Assembly: GCA_030834045.1 (NCBI GenBank)
Contig: JAURFZ010000092.1
Span: 1 to 5,837, forward strand
DNA length: 5,837 nt
Direction of reading: 5' to 3'
Origin: Burkholderiales bacterium
GTDB lineage: Bacteria > Pseudomonadota > Gammaproteobacteria > Burkholderiales > Burkholderiaceae_A
The notes beneath the pieces were generated by a model that saw nothing but the letters and a program-made list of their open reading frames with translations, searched no databases and was not told the origin of the DNA. Numbering within the stretch: position 1 is the first letter of the stretch; each line of letters starts with the position of its first letter. Of this stretch, positions 5,690 to 5,837 are shown one piece after another. The translations under genes were made by a program, and so were the position numbers.

Positions 5690-5765
5690 TGGCAGGGGCA
5701 GAGGGAATCGAACCCCCAACCTTCGGTTTTGGAGACCGACGCTCTGCCAGTTGAGCTATGCCCCT
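5690..5765 (-). tRNA. trnW: tRNA-Trp (anticodon CCA)
   Basis: The minus strand folds as a complete 76-base tRNA. It has a 7-bp acceptor stem (AGGGGCA with TGCCCCT), a D arm GCTC-GAGC, an anticodon stem TCGGT-ACCGA with loop CTCCAAA giving anticodon CCA (5730-5732), a 5-base variable loop, and a T arm with TTCGATT loop closed by one G-U pair. The discriminator is G73, as needed by tryptophanyl-tRNA synthetase, and the CCA end is encoded (5690-5692). It lies between tuf and secE, an order known from betaproteobacteria. The 19-base gap to the tuf stop leaves no room for its own promoter, so it must be cut from the long transcript. T-rich sequence follows the 3' end. Confidence 0.98.
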
Positions 5766-5784
5766 ATGTCCGATTCGCCTTTTC

Positions 5785-5837
5785 TTACTCGATCACTTTT
5801 GCGACGACGCCGGCGCCGACGGTTCTGCCGCCCTCAC
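5785..5837 (-). CDS. tuf: Elongation factor Tu, C-terminal end (partial)
   Basis: Only the last 16 codons and the TAA stop (5785-5787) are in the window. They read EGGRTVGAGVVAKVIE, the strongly conserved end of domain 3 of EF-Tu, the GTPase that delivers aminoacyl-tRNA to the ribosome. The sequence and the position upstream of tRNA-Trp and secE support the assignment. Most proteobacteria have two near-identical tuf genes; by context this is the copy next to secE (tufB in E. coli naming), but the sequence alone cannot separate the copies. Confidence 0.93.
   Translation of the reverse strand, partial: EGGRTVGAGVVAKVIE

Noticed and set aside
1..5837. A previously undescribed system (defence, mobile or biosynthetic)
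   Set aside because: Every gene belongs to a well-known ribosomal, transcription or secretion family in a conserved order. No CRISPR-like array, insertion sequence or accessory gene is visible.

Overview
The window is a stretch of a conserved bacterial transcription/translation operon, read entirely on the minus strand. In transcription order (right to left) it holds: the last 16 codons of tuf (EF-Tu), tRNA-Trp(CCA), secE, nusG, rplK (L11), rplA (L1), rplJ (L10), rplL (L7/L12) and the first 658 codons of rpoB. The order tuf-trnW-secE-nusG-rplKAJL-rpoB, the three-helix SecE and the sequences of NusG, RpoB and the long-tailed L10 point to a betaproteobacterium, most likely Burkholderiales and perhaps near the Alcaligenaceae. 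This placement rests on remembered family sequences, not on a search.

Right part (about 4684-5837): tuf ends 19 bases before the tRNA. The tRNA is followed by an 83-base spacer, then secE and nusG only 2 bases apart. A 104-base spacer holding one short hairpin leads to rplK, and rplA starts 1 base after rplK stops, so that pair is probably translationally coupled.

Middle part (about 2176-3438): a 248-base spacer before rplJ carries a weak candidate promoter and a structured leader in the position of the L10 autoregulatory leader. rplJ starts with GTG behind a strong Shine-Dalgarno sequence. A 100-base spacer separates it from rplL. A 14-base block in the rplJ leader is perfectly complementary to a block just upstream of the rplL ribosome binding site, so the mRNA could pair across the whole rplJ gene.

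Left part (1-2175): a 199-base rplL-rpoB spacer holds two directly abutting hairpins, with no U-tract behind either. This is where E. coli has its attenuator and RNase III site. rpoB follows and runs off the left edge, with an intact frame and a rifampicin-binding region of wild-type appearance.

The genes supply RNA polymerase beta, its elongation factor NusG, the ribosomal stalk and L1 arm, the Sec channel subunit and EF-Tu, which are normally made in proportion to growth rate. There is no accessory or mobile DNA and no sign of a new system. The points of interest are RNA-level regulatory structures in the spacers. No gap without a gene exceeds 300 bases.
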